A program made the translations under genes and the position numbers. From Rhodoferax sp. U2-2l (lineage in GTDB: Bacteria; Pseudomonadota; Gammaproteobacteria; Burkholderiales; Burkholderiaceae_C): a DNA stretch of 64,000 bases. A model generated the notes under the pieces. The model was not told the DNA's origin and ran no database searches. It was given only the letters and a program-made list of their open reading frames with translations. How positions within the stretch are numbered: position 1 is the stretch's first letter; each line of letters begins with the position of its first letter. The DNA is taken from positions 62,001-126,000 of the forward strand of contig NZ_JAJCTH010000014.1 in NCBI RefSeq assembly GCF_020594515.1, written 5' to 3'. Shown piece by piece: positions 49,593-59,285 of this stretch.

Positions 49593-51488
49593 TCAGGCCG
49601 TCACCATGTCCTTGATCTGCTGCAAGGCCGCCGGATCGTCCATGGTGGTCAAGTCGCCTGGGTCGCGCCCTTCGCACACCGCGGCAATGGCGCGGCGCAG
49701 GCACTTGCCGCTGCGTGTTTTGGGCAGCACGGTAACAAACCGCACGCGGGCCGGACGGGCCACCGCGCCCAGATCGCGGTCCACCAGCTTGAAGATTTCG
49801 GCTTCCAGTGCGTTGGCACTGGCGTCATCGGTGACCAGCGCGGCGTTTTTCACCACGGCAAACGCCATGGCGACCTGGCCCTTGAGCTGGTCGGCCACAC
49901 CCACCACCGCCACTTCGGCAATGTTCGGGTGCGCGGCGATGCTTTCTTCAATCTCACGGGTGCCCAGGCGGTGGCCGGCCACGTTGATCACGTCGTCAGT
50001 GCGGCCCAGGATGAAGTAGTAACCGTCGGCGTCCCGAATGCCCCAGTCAAAGGTGCTGTAAACCAGCTTGCCCGGCACACTTTTCCAGTAGGTGTTGACA
50101 AAGCGCTCGTCATCGCGCCACACGGTTTGCATGCAGCCCGGCGGCAGCGGCCCTTCCACCGCAACCACACCCTTCTGGTTCGGGCCGGTGAGTTCTGCGC
50201 CGGTCTGGTCGTCGAGCAGCTTCACGTCGTAGCCATACACCGCCTTGCCGGGCGAGCCAAACTTGGTGACCGCTTTTTCCACGCCATTGCACAAGGAGAG
50301 GATCGGCCAGCCGGTTTCGGTCTGCCAGTAGTTGTCGATGATGGGCTTGCCCAAGCCGTCGCTGATCCACTGTGCCGTGGGTTCGTCCAGCGGCTCGCCA
50401 GCCAGAAACAGCGCCCGCAAACTCGACAGATCGTATTTGGTGAGCAAGGTCGGGTCTTGTTTCTTGAGCACACGCACGGCTGTGGGCGCGCTGAACATCA
50501 CCGTGACCTTGTATTTCTCGACTAGGCTCCACCAAATGCCGCCATCCGGACGGGTCGGCAGGCCTTCGTACATGATGGTGGCCATGCCGGAGATCAGCGG
50601 GCCGTAAATGATGTAGCTGTGGCCCACCACCCAGCCGATGTCACTGGTGGAGAAATAGGTTTCACCAGGGTTGCCCGCATAAATGTGTTTCATGCTGGCA
50701 GCCAACGCCACGCAGTAGCCGCCGGTATCGCGCTGCACGCCTTTGGGTTTGCCGGTGGTGCCGCTGGTGTACAGCGTGTAACTCGGGTGCGTCGCGTCAA
50801 CCCACTCGCACTCAACGACGGTGTTGAGGTTTTTCTCGCGCAGCGGCGCCCACAGGTGGTCGCGCCCAGCCACCAAGTCCATGGCAGCCATGCCACGGTC
50901 CACCAGCAAGACCGCCTCCGGTTTGTATTTGGACAGGCGCAGCGCCTCGTCCAGAAGTGGCTTGTAGGGGACCGGTTTGCTGCCACGCGAACCGGCATCG
51001 GCGCTGACCACCACTTTGGGTTCCGCATCTTCAATGCGCGACGCCAAGGAGCCCGAAGCAAAACCACCGAACACCACCGAGTGGATGGCACCAATGCGGG
51101 TACAGGCCAGCATGGCAAACGCGGCCTCGGGAATCATCGGCATGTAGATCAAAACCCGGTCACCCTTTTGCACACCCAGCTCTTTCAACACTGCAGCCAT
51201 TCGTTGAACTTCAGCGTGCAACTCTTTGAAAGAATAGACTTTTTCCTGATTCGTCTCGGTCGAGACAAAGATCAATGCCGCTTGGTCAGGACGGGTTGCC
51301 AGATGCCGGTCCACCGCGTTGTGACACAGGTTGGTGATGCCACCCACAAACCACTTGGCAAACGGCGGATTGCTGTAGTCACAAATCTGTTGCGGGGGTA
51401 CTTTCCAGTCCACCAGCTGCGCTTGCTCGCTCCAAAAACCGTCGCGGTCAGTCAAGGAGCGCTGGTGAAATTCGGCATAGGTGGTCAT
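49593..51488 (-). CDS. prpE: propionate-CoA ligase
   Basis: 631 residues of the acyl-CoA synthetase family. AMP-binding motif YTSGTTGKPKGVQRDTGGY, ADAGSRGSKPVPYKPLLDEA typical of PrpE, the GWV-H block YFSTSDIGWVVGH and the catalytic Lys in TRSGKCLRRAI. It activates propionate, possibly acetate. No methylcitrate-cycle genes are adjacent. Confidence 0.93.
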   Translation of the reverse strand: MTTYAEFHQRSLTDRDGFWSEQAQLVDWKVPPQQICDYSNPPFAKWFVGGITNLCHNAVDRHLATRPDQAALIFVSTETNQEKVYSFKELHAEVQRMAAVLKELGVQKGDRVLIYMPMIPEAAFAMLACTRIGAIHSVVFGGFASGSLASRIEDAEPKVVVSADAGSRGSKPVPYKPLLDEALRLSKYKPEAVLLVDRGMAAMDLVAGRDHLWAPLREKNLNTVVECEWVDATHPSYTLYTSGTTGKPKGVQRDTGGYCVALAASMKHIYAGNPGETYFSTSDIGWVVGHSYIIYGPLISGMATIMYEGLPTRPDGGIWWSLVEKYKVTVMFSAPTAVRVLKKQDPTLLTKYDLSSLRALFLAGEPLDEPTAQWISDGLGKPIIDNYWQTETGWPILSLCNGVEKAVTKFGSPGKAVYGYDVKLLDDQTGAELTGPNQKGVVAVEGPLPPGCMQTVWRDDERFVNTYWKSVPGKLVYSTFDWGIRDADGYYFILGRTDDVINVAGHRLGTREIEESIAAHPNIAEVAVVGVADQLKGQVAMAFAVVKNAALVTDDASANALEAEIFKLVDRDLGAVARPARVRFVTVLPKTRSGKCLRRAIAAVCEGRDPGDLTTMDDPAALQQIKDMVTA

Positions 51489-51646
51489 TGTGAAAGTCTC
51501 CGGTGGTTATGGCTGTACTGAATTCATAATTATGTTCTGTGAACTTGCAGTACCCTGACTGACTGCCCCACCGCCGCCTCTGAAACTGACAAACACTTGT
51601 TTTAAATCAATAGCTTGACGCCACCGATGGCGCCCGCCCTCACGGC

Positions 51647-52249
51647 CTATTTGATCAGGGCGTGAACGACTTTGAACTGCGGGTGTTCAGCCGAACGCAG
51701 CCACTCAAAAACCACCATTTCAGTGGTCACCAGCTCGGCTCCGGCGCCAGCCAGCCTGTCAAAGGCAGCATCCCGGTTGCGCTCGGTGCGCGAACTGCAG
51801 GCGTCTGTCACCACCCATACGTCAAATTCGTCTTCCAGCAAATGCAGCGCCGTCTGTAGCAGGCACACATGCGCCTCACACCCTGCAACCACAATGGTGC
51901 TGCGCTCAGTGGGGGTGTTGGACGGCTTCTGCAAGTGTTTGGGCAGGCTGCGGGCGTTACCTGCAGGCGGTTTTACCGGCGGGCGCAGCCACTCCCCCAA
52001 CCCCTCTTCAACACCGCTGAACTGCATCTTGGCCAGGGTGCGCTGGCACAACGCCCGGAGTTCGGGTGCGTTTTCACCCAGCTTCGACGGGTTTTGTTCG
52101 GTGCCGATCACCGGCACCTTCAGGCATTGCGCGGCCTGCGCCAGTTTGATCGCGTTGGCAAGCACCAGCGGTGCTTCAAAAATGGCAGGCATCAGGCGCG
52201 CCTGGTAATCAACCAAAACGAGTTGTGAGAGTTCGGCATCTAGCAACAT
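51647..52249 (-). CDS. isochorismatase-like cysteine hydrolase
   Basis: 200 residues with the family triad Asp (LVLVDYQARL), Lys (LAKMQFSG) and Cys (GCEAHVCLLQTA). About 30 residues of Pro/Lys/Ser-rich sequence are inserted before the Cys strand (LRPPVKPPAGNARSLPKHLQ...), not usual for YcaC-like members. Substrate unknown. Confidence 0.87.
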   Translation of the reverse strand: MLLDAELSQLVLVDYQARLMPAIFEAPLVLANAIKLAQAAQCLKVPVIGTEQNPSKLGENAPELRALCQRTLAKMQFSGVEEGLGEWLRPPVKPPAGNARSLPKHLQKPSNTPTERSTIVVAGCEAHVCLLQTALHLLEDEFDVWVVTDACSSRTERNRDAAFDRLAGAGAELVTTEMVVFEWLRSAEHPQFKVVHALIK

Positions 52250-52442
52250 AGGCGTCTTTCAAGAATCTGGGAACAGCTGTCTATTAAACCGCAGGACACA
52301 TCCGCCCAACCACTCACGAGCGGATGGCGGCCCCGCTGAATGCCCTCGGCAAACGCCCAAGCAATCAAATATTTTTAACTAAATTCAATTAAATCATTAA
52401 GTTACGTTATCTTTCTAAACTTTACATTAACTAAAAATAACA

Positions 52443-52472
52443 TTGCCACAAATGCAATTTTGCTGGTATGCT
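52443..52472 (+). promoter_or_regulatory. extended -10 promoter for the NlpC/P60 gene
   Basis: TTGCCA (52443-52448), 18 bases, TATGCT (52467-52472) preceded by TG-G (extended -10), within AT-rich DNA. Seven bases separate the -10 from ATG 52480, so transcription would start at or beside the start codon. Confidence 0.5.
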
Positions 52473-52479
52473 AGCGCCC

Positions 52480-53067
52480 ATGCGTTTTTTACCCCTCGTC
52501 TTCAGCCTGATCCTCGCCAGCGTCGCCCACGCTGCACCCTCTGAGGCCCCCGAAGAAGCGAGTCGGTCGCTGGTCAACATCCCCGGGTTACAACAAGTCC
52601 AAGTCGTTGGACAGACGGTCGGAAGCAAGGCGACCGAGTTGGTCACCAATGCCTTGGGGTTTCTGGGTGTGCCCTACCGGCGCGGTGGTACCTCGGCCGA
52701 CACCGGTTTTGACTGCAGTGGTCTGGTTAAAACGGTGTATGAGGACACCTTGGGTATGGTTCTGCCGAGAGTGGCGTCACAACAAGCCGCCAGTACCGAA
52801 AAAATCGACCGCCAGGAATTGAAGCCCGGTGATTTGGTATTTTTCAACACCATGCGCCGCGCCTTCAGCCACGTCGGCATCTACATTGGCGATGGCAAGT
52901 TTGTTCACGCGCCCCGCGCTGGTGCTGAAGTGCGAGTTGAAAGCATGAGTGTGGCCTATTGGAAAAAACGCTTCAACGGTGCACGTCGGGTGTTGGCAGG
53001 TGAAGACGCTGAGTTGGCGTCCGACACGGCCGTGGCCGCCAGAATCAACACAACATCCATTCGCTAA
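52480..53067 (+). CDS. NlpC/P60 family endopeptidase (C40)
   Basis: 195 residues with signal peptide (MRFLPLVFSLILASVAHA). Catalytic Cys in FDCSGLVK and His in FSHVGIYIGDGKFVHAP. Likely cleaves peptidoglycan stem peptides in the periplasm. ATG 52480 was preferred over 52468, which would lie inside the -10. No Shine-Dalgarno, consistent with a leaderless mRNA. Confidence 0.88.
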   Translation: MRFLPLVFSLILASVAHAAPSEAPEEASRSLVNIPGLQQVQVVGQTVGSKATELVTNALGFLGVPYRRGGTSADTGFDCSGLVKTVYEDTLGMVLPRVASQQAASTEKIDRQELKPGDLVFFNTMRRAFSHVGIYIGDGKFVHAPRAGAEVRVESMSVAYWKKRFNGARRVLAGEDAELASDTAVAARINTTSIR

Positions 53068-53086
53068 GGCGCGCTGGCTGCGCCTT
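53066..53086 (+). terminator. hairpin after the NlpC/P60 gene
   Basis: AAGGCGC-GCTGGCT-GCGCCTT, a 7-bp perfect stem overlapping the stop codon. No T tract follows, so termination is uncertain. Confidence 0.35.
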
Positions 53087-53564
53087 CACGCTGCCCAGTT
53101 GCCACCCTGTTGGCACGCTCAGTGCTTGGTGACCTGGCCTCTGGCCTGAACGACCGATTCAGGGCCACAGACACCACCCCAGCGCCCTCAAAAACCCGTT
53201 GTGTTTCTCGTTTTCCGCCGTGCTGTTGATACGACAACCAATTCCGTTGCCAGATCATCCCTGCCGTTGTTGCTTCACCTTGCCGTGTCACAGCACGGTC
53301 ATCGACTTCGCGTCTAGGCACGACTGATATGGAAATGGCATCCATCCAACGCCAGTCCAAAGGACGTCGTCTGTCCGCCAAACCTCGACCAGATCAAACA
53401 AAGTGCATTCACTGCGCAAAGGACGGCAAAAACAGCATCAGACCAGCTTGTTTTGACACGCCCCGCGATTACCATCGGCGCCCCGCAAACGGCGGCAACC
53501 TGCCGCTGTGCGCCAATTCTTAGCCTTTGATCGCCCCGCCTACCGGAGCCCCCACCACCACACT
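53087..53564. other. gap before the radical SAM gene
   Basis: No recognised gene. A 64-residue frame at 53329-53523 has four Cys (including CIHC) and ends 41 bases before the enzyme; it lacks a clear ribosome site and resembles nothing I know. It is recorded as a weak partner-peptide candidate only. Confidence 0.4.
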
Positions 53565-54752
53565 ATGCACACCGAGACACCGATCCACTTCGTCCCCCAC
53601 GCTGCCACAACAGAGGTTCCCCAGTCCGACGCCAACCCCATTGTGGGCGGCCGGGTGGAACTGCAATTGCTCACCACCCTCAAATGCAACCTCAAATGCA
53701 GCTATTGTTCGCTCGGGGTTGGCGACATGCTGGGTTCACAAGTCCATGTGGAGTACGACATAACGCAGCTCAGCGCCTTTGTGGATCGGCACCTGAAGGG
53801 CAAGGAAATCTATGTCACCTTCTACGGCGGTGAACCCACTCTGAACAAGAAGCTGATGCTTGAGGTGATGCAGCGTTTCCCGAGCTTTCGCTTCCAATTG
53901 CAGACCAATGCCACGCTGATCGATAACCTGCCCGAGTGGGCGCTGAACCGCCTGTCCAATGTGCTGGCCTCGATCGACGGCGGCGAGTCCACCACCGACG
54001 GCTACCGTGGCAAAGGCATCTACCGCCAGGTGGTGAAGAACCTCAAAGAAGTGCGCGACCACATCGGCGGCACGGTCACCGCCCGCGTCACCTGGGGCAA
54101 CCCCGACACCTGTTTTGAGGAACTGGACCAGTTGGTGGCCGACGGCGCCCCGTTTGACTACCTGTACTGGCAGTTTGTGGCCGACGAAATGTACGCTGGC
54201 GACTCGGTGGCCAAGCGCAAGGCGGTGCTGGTGCAGTTGATCGACAAATTCTTCTCACGCACCGATGTGCTTTACCCGCTGATCCCGCTGATGGGCATGG
54301 TGCGCAACAAGCTCTTCCCCACACGGGCGCTGGAGCTGTACGCCGGTGCCAGCCAGTGCCGCGTCTCCACCCACCTGCTCAACGTCATGCCCAACGGCGA
54401 GATTTACCCCTGCCCCGACATGATGTACGACGCGGCCATGAAGATGGGCGACATCAAGGGCAACTGGCTCAAGAAGAGCCCGCTGCAACAGGACCCGGCC
54501 ATGCCCTGCCACGACTGCGAGGCCTATGCCTGGTGCCGCGGAAACTGCATGAAAAACATGCACCGGGGTTATGTGACCAACGACCTGCACTACCGCAGCA
54601 ACGTGGTCGAACCCATCTGCGAACTGATCCGTTTCATGGGCCAGGAAATCGACAAACGCAACCCTCAGGCCTGGTTCGAGCAACTCAGCCTGCCGGTGCG
54701 AAAGCAGATCATGGACTGCGAGGTCTACGAGTACGTTGAGGTCATGCCTTAA
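53565..54752 (+). CDS. radical SAM/SPASM protein
   Basis: 395 residues. Fe-S motif C41-NLK-C45-SY-C48 (CNLKCSYC), the GGEP loop (TFYGGEPTLNKK), and a SPASM-type Cys set at the C terminus (CRVSTH, YPCPDMM, CHDCEAYAWCRGNC). SPASM enzymes commonly modify peptides or act on enzymes (PqqE, AnSME). No RiPP precursor or transporter is identifiable, so the substrate is unknown. The longer frame adds 19 unsupported residues. Confidence 0.88.
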   Translation: MHTETPIHFVPHAATTEVPQSDANPIVGGRVELQLLTTLKCNLKCSYCSLGVGDMLGSQVHVEYDITQLSAFVDRHLKGKEIYVTFYGGEPTLNKKLMLEVMQRFPSFRFQLQTNATLIDNLPEWALNRLSNVLASIDGGESTTDGYRGKGIYRQVVKNLKEVRDHIGGTVTARVTWGNPDTCFEELDQLVADGAPFDYLYWQFVADEMYAGDSVAKRKAVLVQLIDKFFSRTDVLYPLIPLMGMVRNKLFPTRALELYAGASQCRVSTHLLNVMPNGEIYPCPDMMYDAAMKMGDIKGNWLKKSPLQQDPAMPCHDCEAYAWCRGNCMKNMHRGYVTNDLHYRSNVVEPICELIRFMGQEIDKRNPQAWFEQLSLPVRKQIMDCEVYEYVEVMP

Positions 54753-54828
54753 GGCGCGACACGTCGCTGGTGTTGGATCGGCGTCACCAGTCTGAGAAGA
54801 CGAATGCCGAACCTATACACCACATTGG

Positions 54829-55188
54829 TAATAAAAAAGACTCGTAGCCCTTTCGTAACCTGCGCAGGTTGCTGCTGAGTCAGTAGCGTTTTCAGGCAGT
54901 CAACTCCCTTGCGTGCGGGTGACAAATCGGTACAAGAACCGTGCGCAATCTCGGCCGCCATGCCAACACTCACCCAGCGTGGGGTGCGGGTGAATCGTCT
55001 TGCCGATGTCCACCGCATCTGCGCTCATCTCGATCGCCAATCATGTCACCGGCGTGGGGGTCAACAATGCCGCCAATCTCGAAGATGTGCGGCACGTTGA
55101 TGCGCATCTGGATGTCGACGTTATGAAACCATGGTCGGTCACGGCCACGCCAGCCTTTTCGGCGCTGGGCTTTTTGTCATTGGGCGTA
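54829..55188 (-). pseudogene. decayed duplicate of the lpdA 3' end
   Basis: Matches the 3' end of lpdA at 57346 and its terminator region: CTGAGTCAGTAGC, TGCGGGTGAATCGTCTTGCC, GAAGATGTGCGGCACGTTG. The protein trace reads [19 protein letters not shown], with the stop lost and an internal deletion of about 335 bases. It ends about 107 bases before the AAA gene. Origin: duplication or a recombination scar from a relative. Confidence 0.75.
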
Positions 55189-55213
55189 CAGTCTCAACAG
55201 ACTTTGCGGCGCG

Positions 55214-55219
55214 TATACT
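55214..55219 (+). promoter_or_regulatory. candidate -10 for the AAA/RloB pair
   Basis: TATACT about 75 bases before the ATG in AT-rich DNA just beyond the lpdA fragment. No good -35 at the right distance. Confidence 0.25.
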
Positions 55220-55294
55220 CAATAATTCAATTTATGCCAACATATTTAAATGTTTTGTGCAAAAATTGAATTGAAAATTAATTTTTTAACCAAG

Positions 55295-56584
55295 ATGCTT
55301 GTCGAATTCTCCGTCACAAATTTTCGCTCCATCTGTCAACGGCAAACGTTGACCTTGGTGGCATCTGCCTATGATGAGTTGCAAGACCTCAACACGTTTG
55401 ATGCGGGGTTGCCAGATGCCACCTTGCATCTGCTGCGATCAGCTGTTCTTTACGGCCCGAATGCTTCAGGTAAAAGCACACTAATTCAAGCGTTGGCATT
55501 TTTAGATCAACTGGTTCTTCAGTCTCATCGTTCCCAGATCGGCGATTTGCTGGACTTGACTCCCTTCAAGCTCACAGCCGAATCTCGTAATGGAGATAGT
55601 AAATTTGAAATCACCATTATTGAGGCGGGGGTACGTTATGAGTATGGCGTGAGCTGCAATAGCCGACGAATTTCCGAGGAGTGGCTACTAGCTTATCCCT
55701 TGGGCATGCCGCAAAAGTGGTTCCACCGGGTCTGGGATGTAAACACCGCTAAATACGTCTACAAATTCAGCACTAAGCTTGGAGGTGGACGAAAGCGGCA
55801 CGATTGGGCACAAGACACCTTGGAAAACACCTTATACCTATCCAAGTCCGTACAAAACAACCAAGAACAGTTGCGCGTGGTGTTCAACTGGTTCAAGGAA
55901 CGTTTGCGCGTCGTTTCTGCACCGCACACGATGAGTTCTAGCTACACAGTGCAGCGATGTGCAGAGAAGAATGATCGTAGGCGTATTGTGGAATTTTTAA
56001 ATGCAGCAGATTTGGGTATTGCTGATATTCGTCTGAAGGAGGCTGCTTTTTCCGTCGATCAGCTGCCAAAAAATGTCCCCAAAAAAGTTAGAGAGCAGTT
56101 TGCACAACAAATCGCAAAAGATTTGAACGGCAAAAACGTGACATCGGTGAAATTTGTCCATCAAGATGTTCTGACACAGGAACTCATTGAGTTTGCAGAG
56201 GATGAAGAGTCCGACGGAACCCGAGCGCTATTTGCCTTCGCGGGCCCGTGGCTGGACGTGACTGAAAACGAGCGGATTCTAGTGGTGGATGAGTTGGACA
56301 CCAGCCTACACCCCATGCTGGTTCATTTTCTGGTCAAACACCTGCACCATACTGGTAGCAAGGCTCAACTAATTTTCACAACTCATGACACATCACTGTT
56401 GAGTCAGAAAATTCTGCGCCGCGATCAGGTATGGTTCATGGAAAAGAACTCTGAGCGCGCATCAAATCTTTACCCTCTGTCAGATTTCAGTCCGCGTGAA
56501 AACGAAGCCATTGAACGGGGCTACCTCAATGGACGCTACGGTGGTATTCCATTCCTGAAAGATCTAGACTTTTATGGGATCTGA
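55295..56584 (+). CDS. AAA15-type ATPase, RloA-like
   Basis: 429 residues from MLVEFSVTNFRS; upstream codons are AT-rich leader. Walker A GPNASGKST (Lys60), ABC-like signature SDGTRALFAFAG, Walker B ILVVDELD (332-335), and a D/H-loop TTHD (362-365). This is the AAA15 layout of RloA, AriA and OLD-type ATPases. It overlaps the RloB gene by 11 bases. AT-rich compared with flanks, suggesting acquisition. Likely the sensor/effector-control ATPase of a phage-defence pair; not demonstrated. Confidence 0.85.
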   Translation: MLVEFSVTNFRSICQRQTLTLVASAYDELQDLNTFDAGLPDATLHLLRSAVLYGPNASGKSTLIQALAFLDQLVLQSHRSQIGDLLDLTPFKLTAESRNGDSKFEITIIEAGVRYEYGVSCNSRRISEEWLLAYPLGMPQKWFHRVWDVNTAKYVYKFSTKLGGGRKRHDWAQDTLENTLYLSKSVQNNQEQLRVVFNWFKERLRVVSAPHTMSSSYTVQRCAEKNDRRRIVEFLNAADLGIADIRLKEAAFSVDQLPKNVPKKVREQFAQQIAKDLNGKNVTSVKFVHQDVLTQELIEFAEDEESDGTRALFAFAGPWLDVTENERILVVDELDTSLHPMLVHFLVKHLHHTGSKAQLIFTTHDTSLLSQKILRRDQVWFMEKNSERASNLYPLSDFSPRENEAIERGYLNGRYGGIPFLKDLDFYGI

Positions 56585-57251
56585 CGATCTTTTCAAAAAG
56601 CAAAAGGCTCGTAGTGCCGAGCAGCTCGCTCGGCAACGAATAAAACGATCTAGTGGAGTTCGGTATCTAATTGTCTGTGAGGGCACCAAAACTGAGCCGC
56701 AATATTTTGCTGAGATATTGGTGGATAAGCGCATCCACCCGCAGCGTGTCAAAGTAGCGCGCAACGATGGCAGCTCTCCTGACCGAATCGTCGAACATGC
56801 ACTCAACATTTACGAAGAAGACGCTAAGTTGGGTGATGCTTATGACAAAGTGTTCTGCGTTTTTGACCGTGATTCTCATGCATCTTTTGAACCAGCTATC
56901 CAGCGAATACGGCAGTTGGCGAAGGATGAAAAGCCGTTTTCAGCGATCACCAGCACACCGTGCTTTGAGTTTTGGATCTTGCTGCACTTTGGCTATTCTG
57001 ACGCCCCCTTTCATGCAGCAGGGAAAAAGTCGGTTGGAGACCAAGCAGTTGCTCAGCTGAAAAGGAAACCTAAGTTTTCAAAGTATGAAAAAGGCATGAA
57101 GGGGGTTTATGGTTTGCTCAAAGACACAACCGCCAATGCCTGTGGTCATGCAAAAAAACTCCGCAAAAGCGCAGAAGGAGACAGTCAAAGAAGCGCCAAC
57201 CCGTGGACGAATTTGGATGAGTTGGTACTTTTACTCTTAGACTTGAAATAG
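56574..57251 (+). CDS. RloB-like protein with TOPRIM-type residues
   Basis: 225 residues. YLIVCEGTKTEPQYF supplies Glu36, and VFCVFDRD gives Asp98/Asp100, a pattern like TOPRIM metal sites, so nuclease activity is plausible. The segment STPCFEFWILLHFGYSD is characteristic of RloB. RloA/RloB-type pairs occur in restriction-linked and abortive-infection loci (the AbiL name is from memory). Together with the ATPase it forms a two-gene unit without other defence genes nearby. Confidence 0.83.
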   Translation: MGSDDLFKKQKARSAEQLARQRIKRSSGVRYLIVCEGTKTEPQYFAEILVDKRIHPQRVKVARNDGSSPDRIVEHALNIYEEDAKLGDAYDKVFCVFDRDSHASFEPAIQRIRQLAKDEKPFSAITSTPCFEFWILLHFGYSDAPFHAAGKKSVGDQAVAQLKRKPKFSKYEKGMKGVYGLLKDTTANACGHAKKLRKSAEGDSQRSANPWTNLDELVLLLLDLK

Positions 57252-57277
57252 AGCAACACACAAGATGCCACATAAAA

Positions 57278-57311
57278 AAGCCGCGCAGCCCTTTCGGAAT
57301 ATGCGCGGCTT
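57278..57311 (-). terminator. intrinsic terminator of lpdA
   Basis: Perfect 10-bp stem AAGCCGCGCA/TGCGCGGCTT with a 14-base loop, followed on the minus strand by a T6 tract (A run at 57274-57279). It sits 35 bases after the lpdA stop. The matching hairpin in the decayed copy at 54837 is broken. Confidence 0.85.
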
Positions 57312-57345
57312 GCTACTGAGTCAGTAGCATTTTCAGGCGATCAAC

Positions 57346-59220
57346 TCACTTGCGTGCCGGCGGCACATCCGTGCAGCTGCCGTGCGCAATCTCCGCCGCC
57401 ATGCCAATGGATTCACCAAGCGTGGGATGCGGGTGAATCGTCTTGCCGATGTCCACCGCATCGGCGCCCATCTCGATGGCCAGGGCGATTTCGCCAATCA
57501 TGTCACCGGCGTGGGTGCCGACGATGCCGCCGCCCAGGATCTTGCCGTGGCCGTGGGCTTCGGGGCTGTCGTCAAACAGCAGTTTGGTGACACCTTCGTC
57601 GCGGCCATTGGCGATGGCGCGGCCAGACGCTGCCCAGGGGAACAGGCCCTTCTTGACCTTGATGCCCTGCGCCTTGGCTTGGTCTTCGGTCAGGCCAACC
57701 CAGGCCACTTCGGGGTCGGTGTAGGCCACGCTGGGAATCACGCGGGCATTAAAGGCGGCAGCTGCCAGTTCCTTGTTGCCTTGCAATTCACCGGCGATCA
57801 CTTCAGCGGCCACATGCGCCTCGTGCACCGCTTTGTGCGCCAGCATCGGCTGGCCCACAATGTCACCAATGGCGAAGATGTGCGGCACGTTGGTGCGCAT
57901 CTGGATGTCGACGTTGATGAAGCCGCGATCCGTGACAGCCACACCGGCCTTCTCGGCGCTGAGCTTTTTGCCATTGGGCGTGCGGCCCACGGCTTGTAAC
58001 ACCAGGTCGTAGGTTTGCGGCTCGGGCACTTTCACGCCCTCCTCTGCGGGTGCAAAGCTGACCTTGATGCCTTCCGGGGTGGCTTCAGCCGCGACGGTTT
58101 TGGTCTTCAACATGATGTTGTCAAACCGTGGCGCATTCATCTTTTGCCAGATCTTGACCAGGTCACGGTCAGCGCCCTGCATCAGGCCGTCCAACATTTC
58201 CACCACGTCCAGGCGTGCGCCCAGGGTGCTGTAGACGGTGCCCATTTCCAGACCGATGATGCCGCCGCCCAGGATCAACATGCGTTTGGGCACTTCCTTG
58301 AGCGCCAAAGCGCCGGTGGAGTCGACCACACGCGGGTCTTCGGGCATGAAGGGCAAGCGCACAGCTTGGGAGCCTGCGGCGATGATGGCTTTTTTGAAAG
58401 CCACGATCTTTTTGCCGCCAGTCTTTTCCTGGCCGCTGCCGGTGGTTTCTTCCACTTCGAGGTGGTTGGGGCCAACAAAATGGCCGTAACCACGCACGAC
58501 TGAGACCTTGCGCATCTTGGCCATGGCGGCCAGCCCGCCGGTGAGTTTGGCAATGACCTTTTCCTTGTGGCCACGCAGCTTGTCGATGTTGACCACCGGC
58601 TTGCCAAACTCCACACCCAGGTCACCCAGGTGGCTGACTTCATCCATCACCGCTGCCACGTGCAACAAGGCTTTGGACGGGATACAACCGACGTTCAGGC
58701 AAACACCACCCAAGGTGGTGTAACGCTCAACCAGAATGACTTTGAGGCCCAGATCAGCCGCGCGGAAGGCGGCCGAGTAGCCACCAGGGCCACCACCAAG
58801 CACCAGCACATCGCAGTCCAGATCGGCGCTGCCCGCAAAACTGGCGGCTGCGGCTGCGGGTGCAGCCACAGGTGCCGGAGTCACTGCAGTTTTAGGAGCT
58901 ACCTGCCCTTGTTCCACCTGGGCTACAGGCGGATTTTGTTTGGACTCTGCAGCGGCTGCGGGAGCCGGTGCGGCGCCCTCGCCTGCTGCTTCCAGCGTCA
59001 GCAGCAGTGAACCCATGGCGACCTTGTCGCCCAGTTTGATCTTGAGTTCTTTCACCACGCCAGCGTGGCTGCTGGGTATTTCCATCGAGGCTTTGTCAGA
59101 CTCGACGGTGATCAGGCTCTGGTCCGCCTTGATGCTGTCGCCGGGTTTGACCAACAGTTCAATCACGGTGACTTCCGCGAAGTCGCCGATGTCGGGAACA
59201 TGGATGTCTATAAGTGCCAT
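57346..59220 (-). CDS. lpdA: PDH dihydrolipoyl dehydrogenase with N-terminal lipoyl domain
   Basis: 624 residues: lipoyl domain with Lys43 ([11 protein letters not shown]), an Ala/Pro linker, then E3 with [13 protein letters not shown], the disulfide [13 protein letters not shown], the NAD site [13 protein letters not shown] and HPHPTLGES. Lipoyl-E3 fusions are typical of betaproteobacterial pyruvate dehydrogenase. Third gene of aceE-aceF-lpdA. Confidence 0.97.
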   Translation of the reverse strand: MALIDIHVPDIGDFAEVTVIELLVKPGDSIKADQSLITVESDKASMEIPSSHAGVVKELKIKLGDKVAMGSLLLTLEAAGEGAAPAPAAAAESKQNPPVAQVEQGQVAPKTAVTPAPVAAPAAAAASFAGSADLDCDVLVLGGGPGGYSAAFRAADLGLKVILVERYTTLGGVCLNVGCIPSKALLHVAAVMDEVSHLGDLGVEFGKPVVNIDKLRGHKEKVIAKLTGGLAAMAKMRKVSVVRGYGHFVGPNHLEVEETTGSGQEKTGGKKIVAFKKAIIAAGSQAVRLPFMPEDPRVVDSTGALALKEVPKRMLILGGGIIGLEMGTVYSTLGARLDVVEMLDGLMQGADRDLVKIWQKMNAPRFDNIMLKTKTVAAEATPEGIKVSFAPAEEGVKVPEPQTYDLVLQAVGRTPNGKKLSAEKAGVAVTDRGFINVDIQMRTNVPHIFAIGDIVGQPMLAHKAVHEAHVAAEVIAGELQGNKELAAAAFNARVIPSVAYTDPEVAWVGLTEDQAKAQGIKVKKGLFPWAASGRAIANGRDEGVTKLLFDDSPEAHGHGKILGGGIVGTHAGDMIGEIALAIEMGADAVDIGKTIHPHPTLGESIGMAAEIAHGSCTDVPPARK

Positions 59221-59285
59221 GTTGTTCTTTCTATTTAGTTGGGGTCAGAGCACATGTGCTTCGCAAAGTGGTCTGACCCGCAAAG

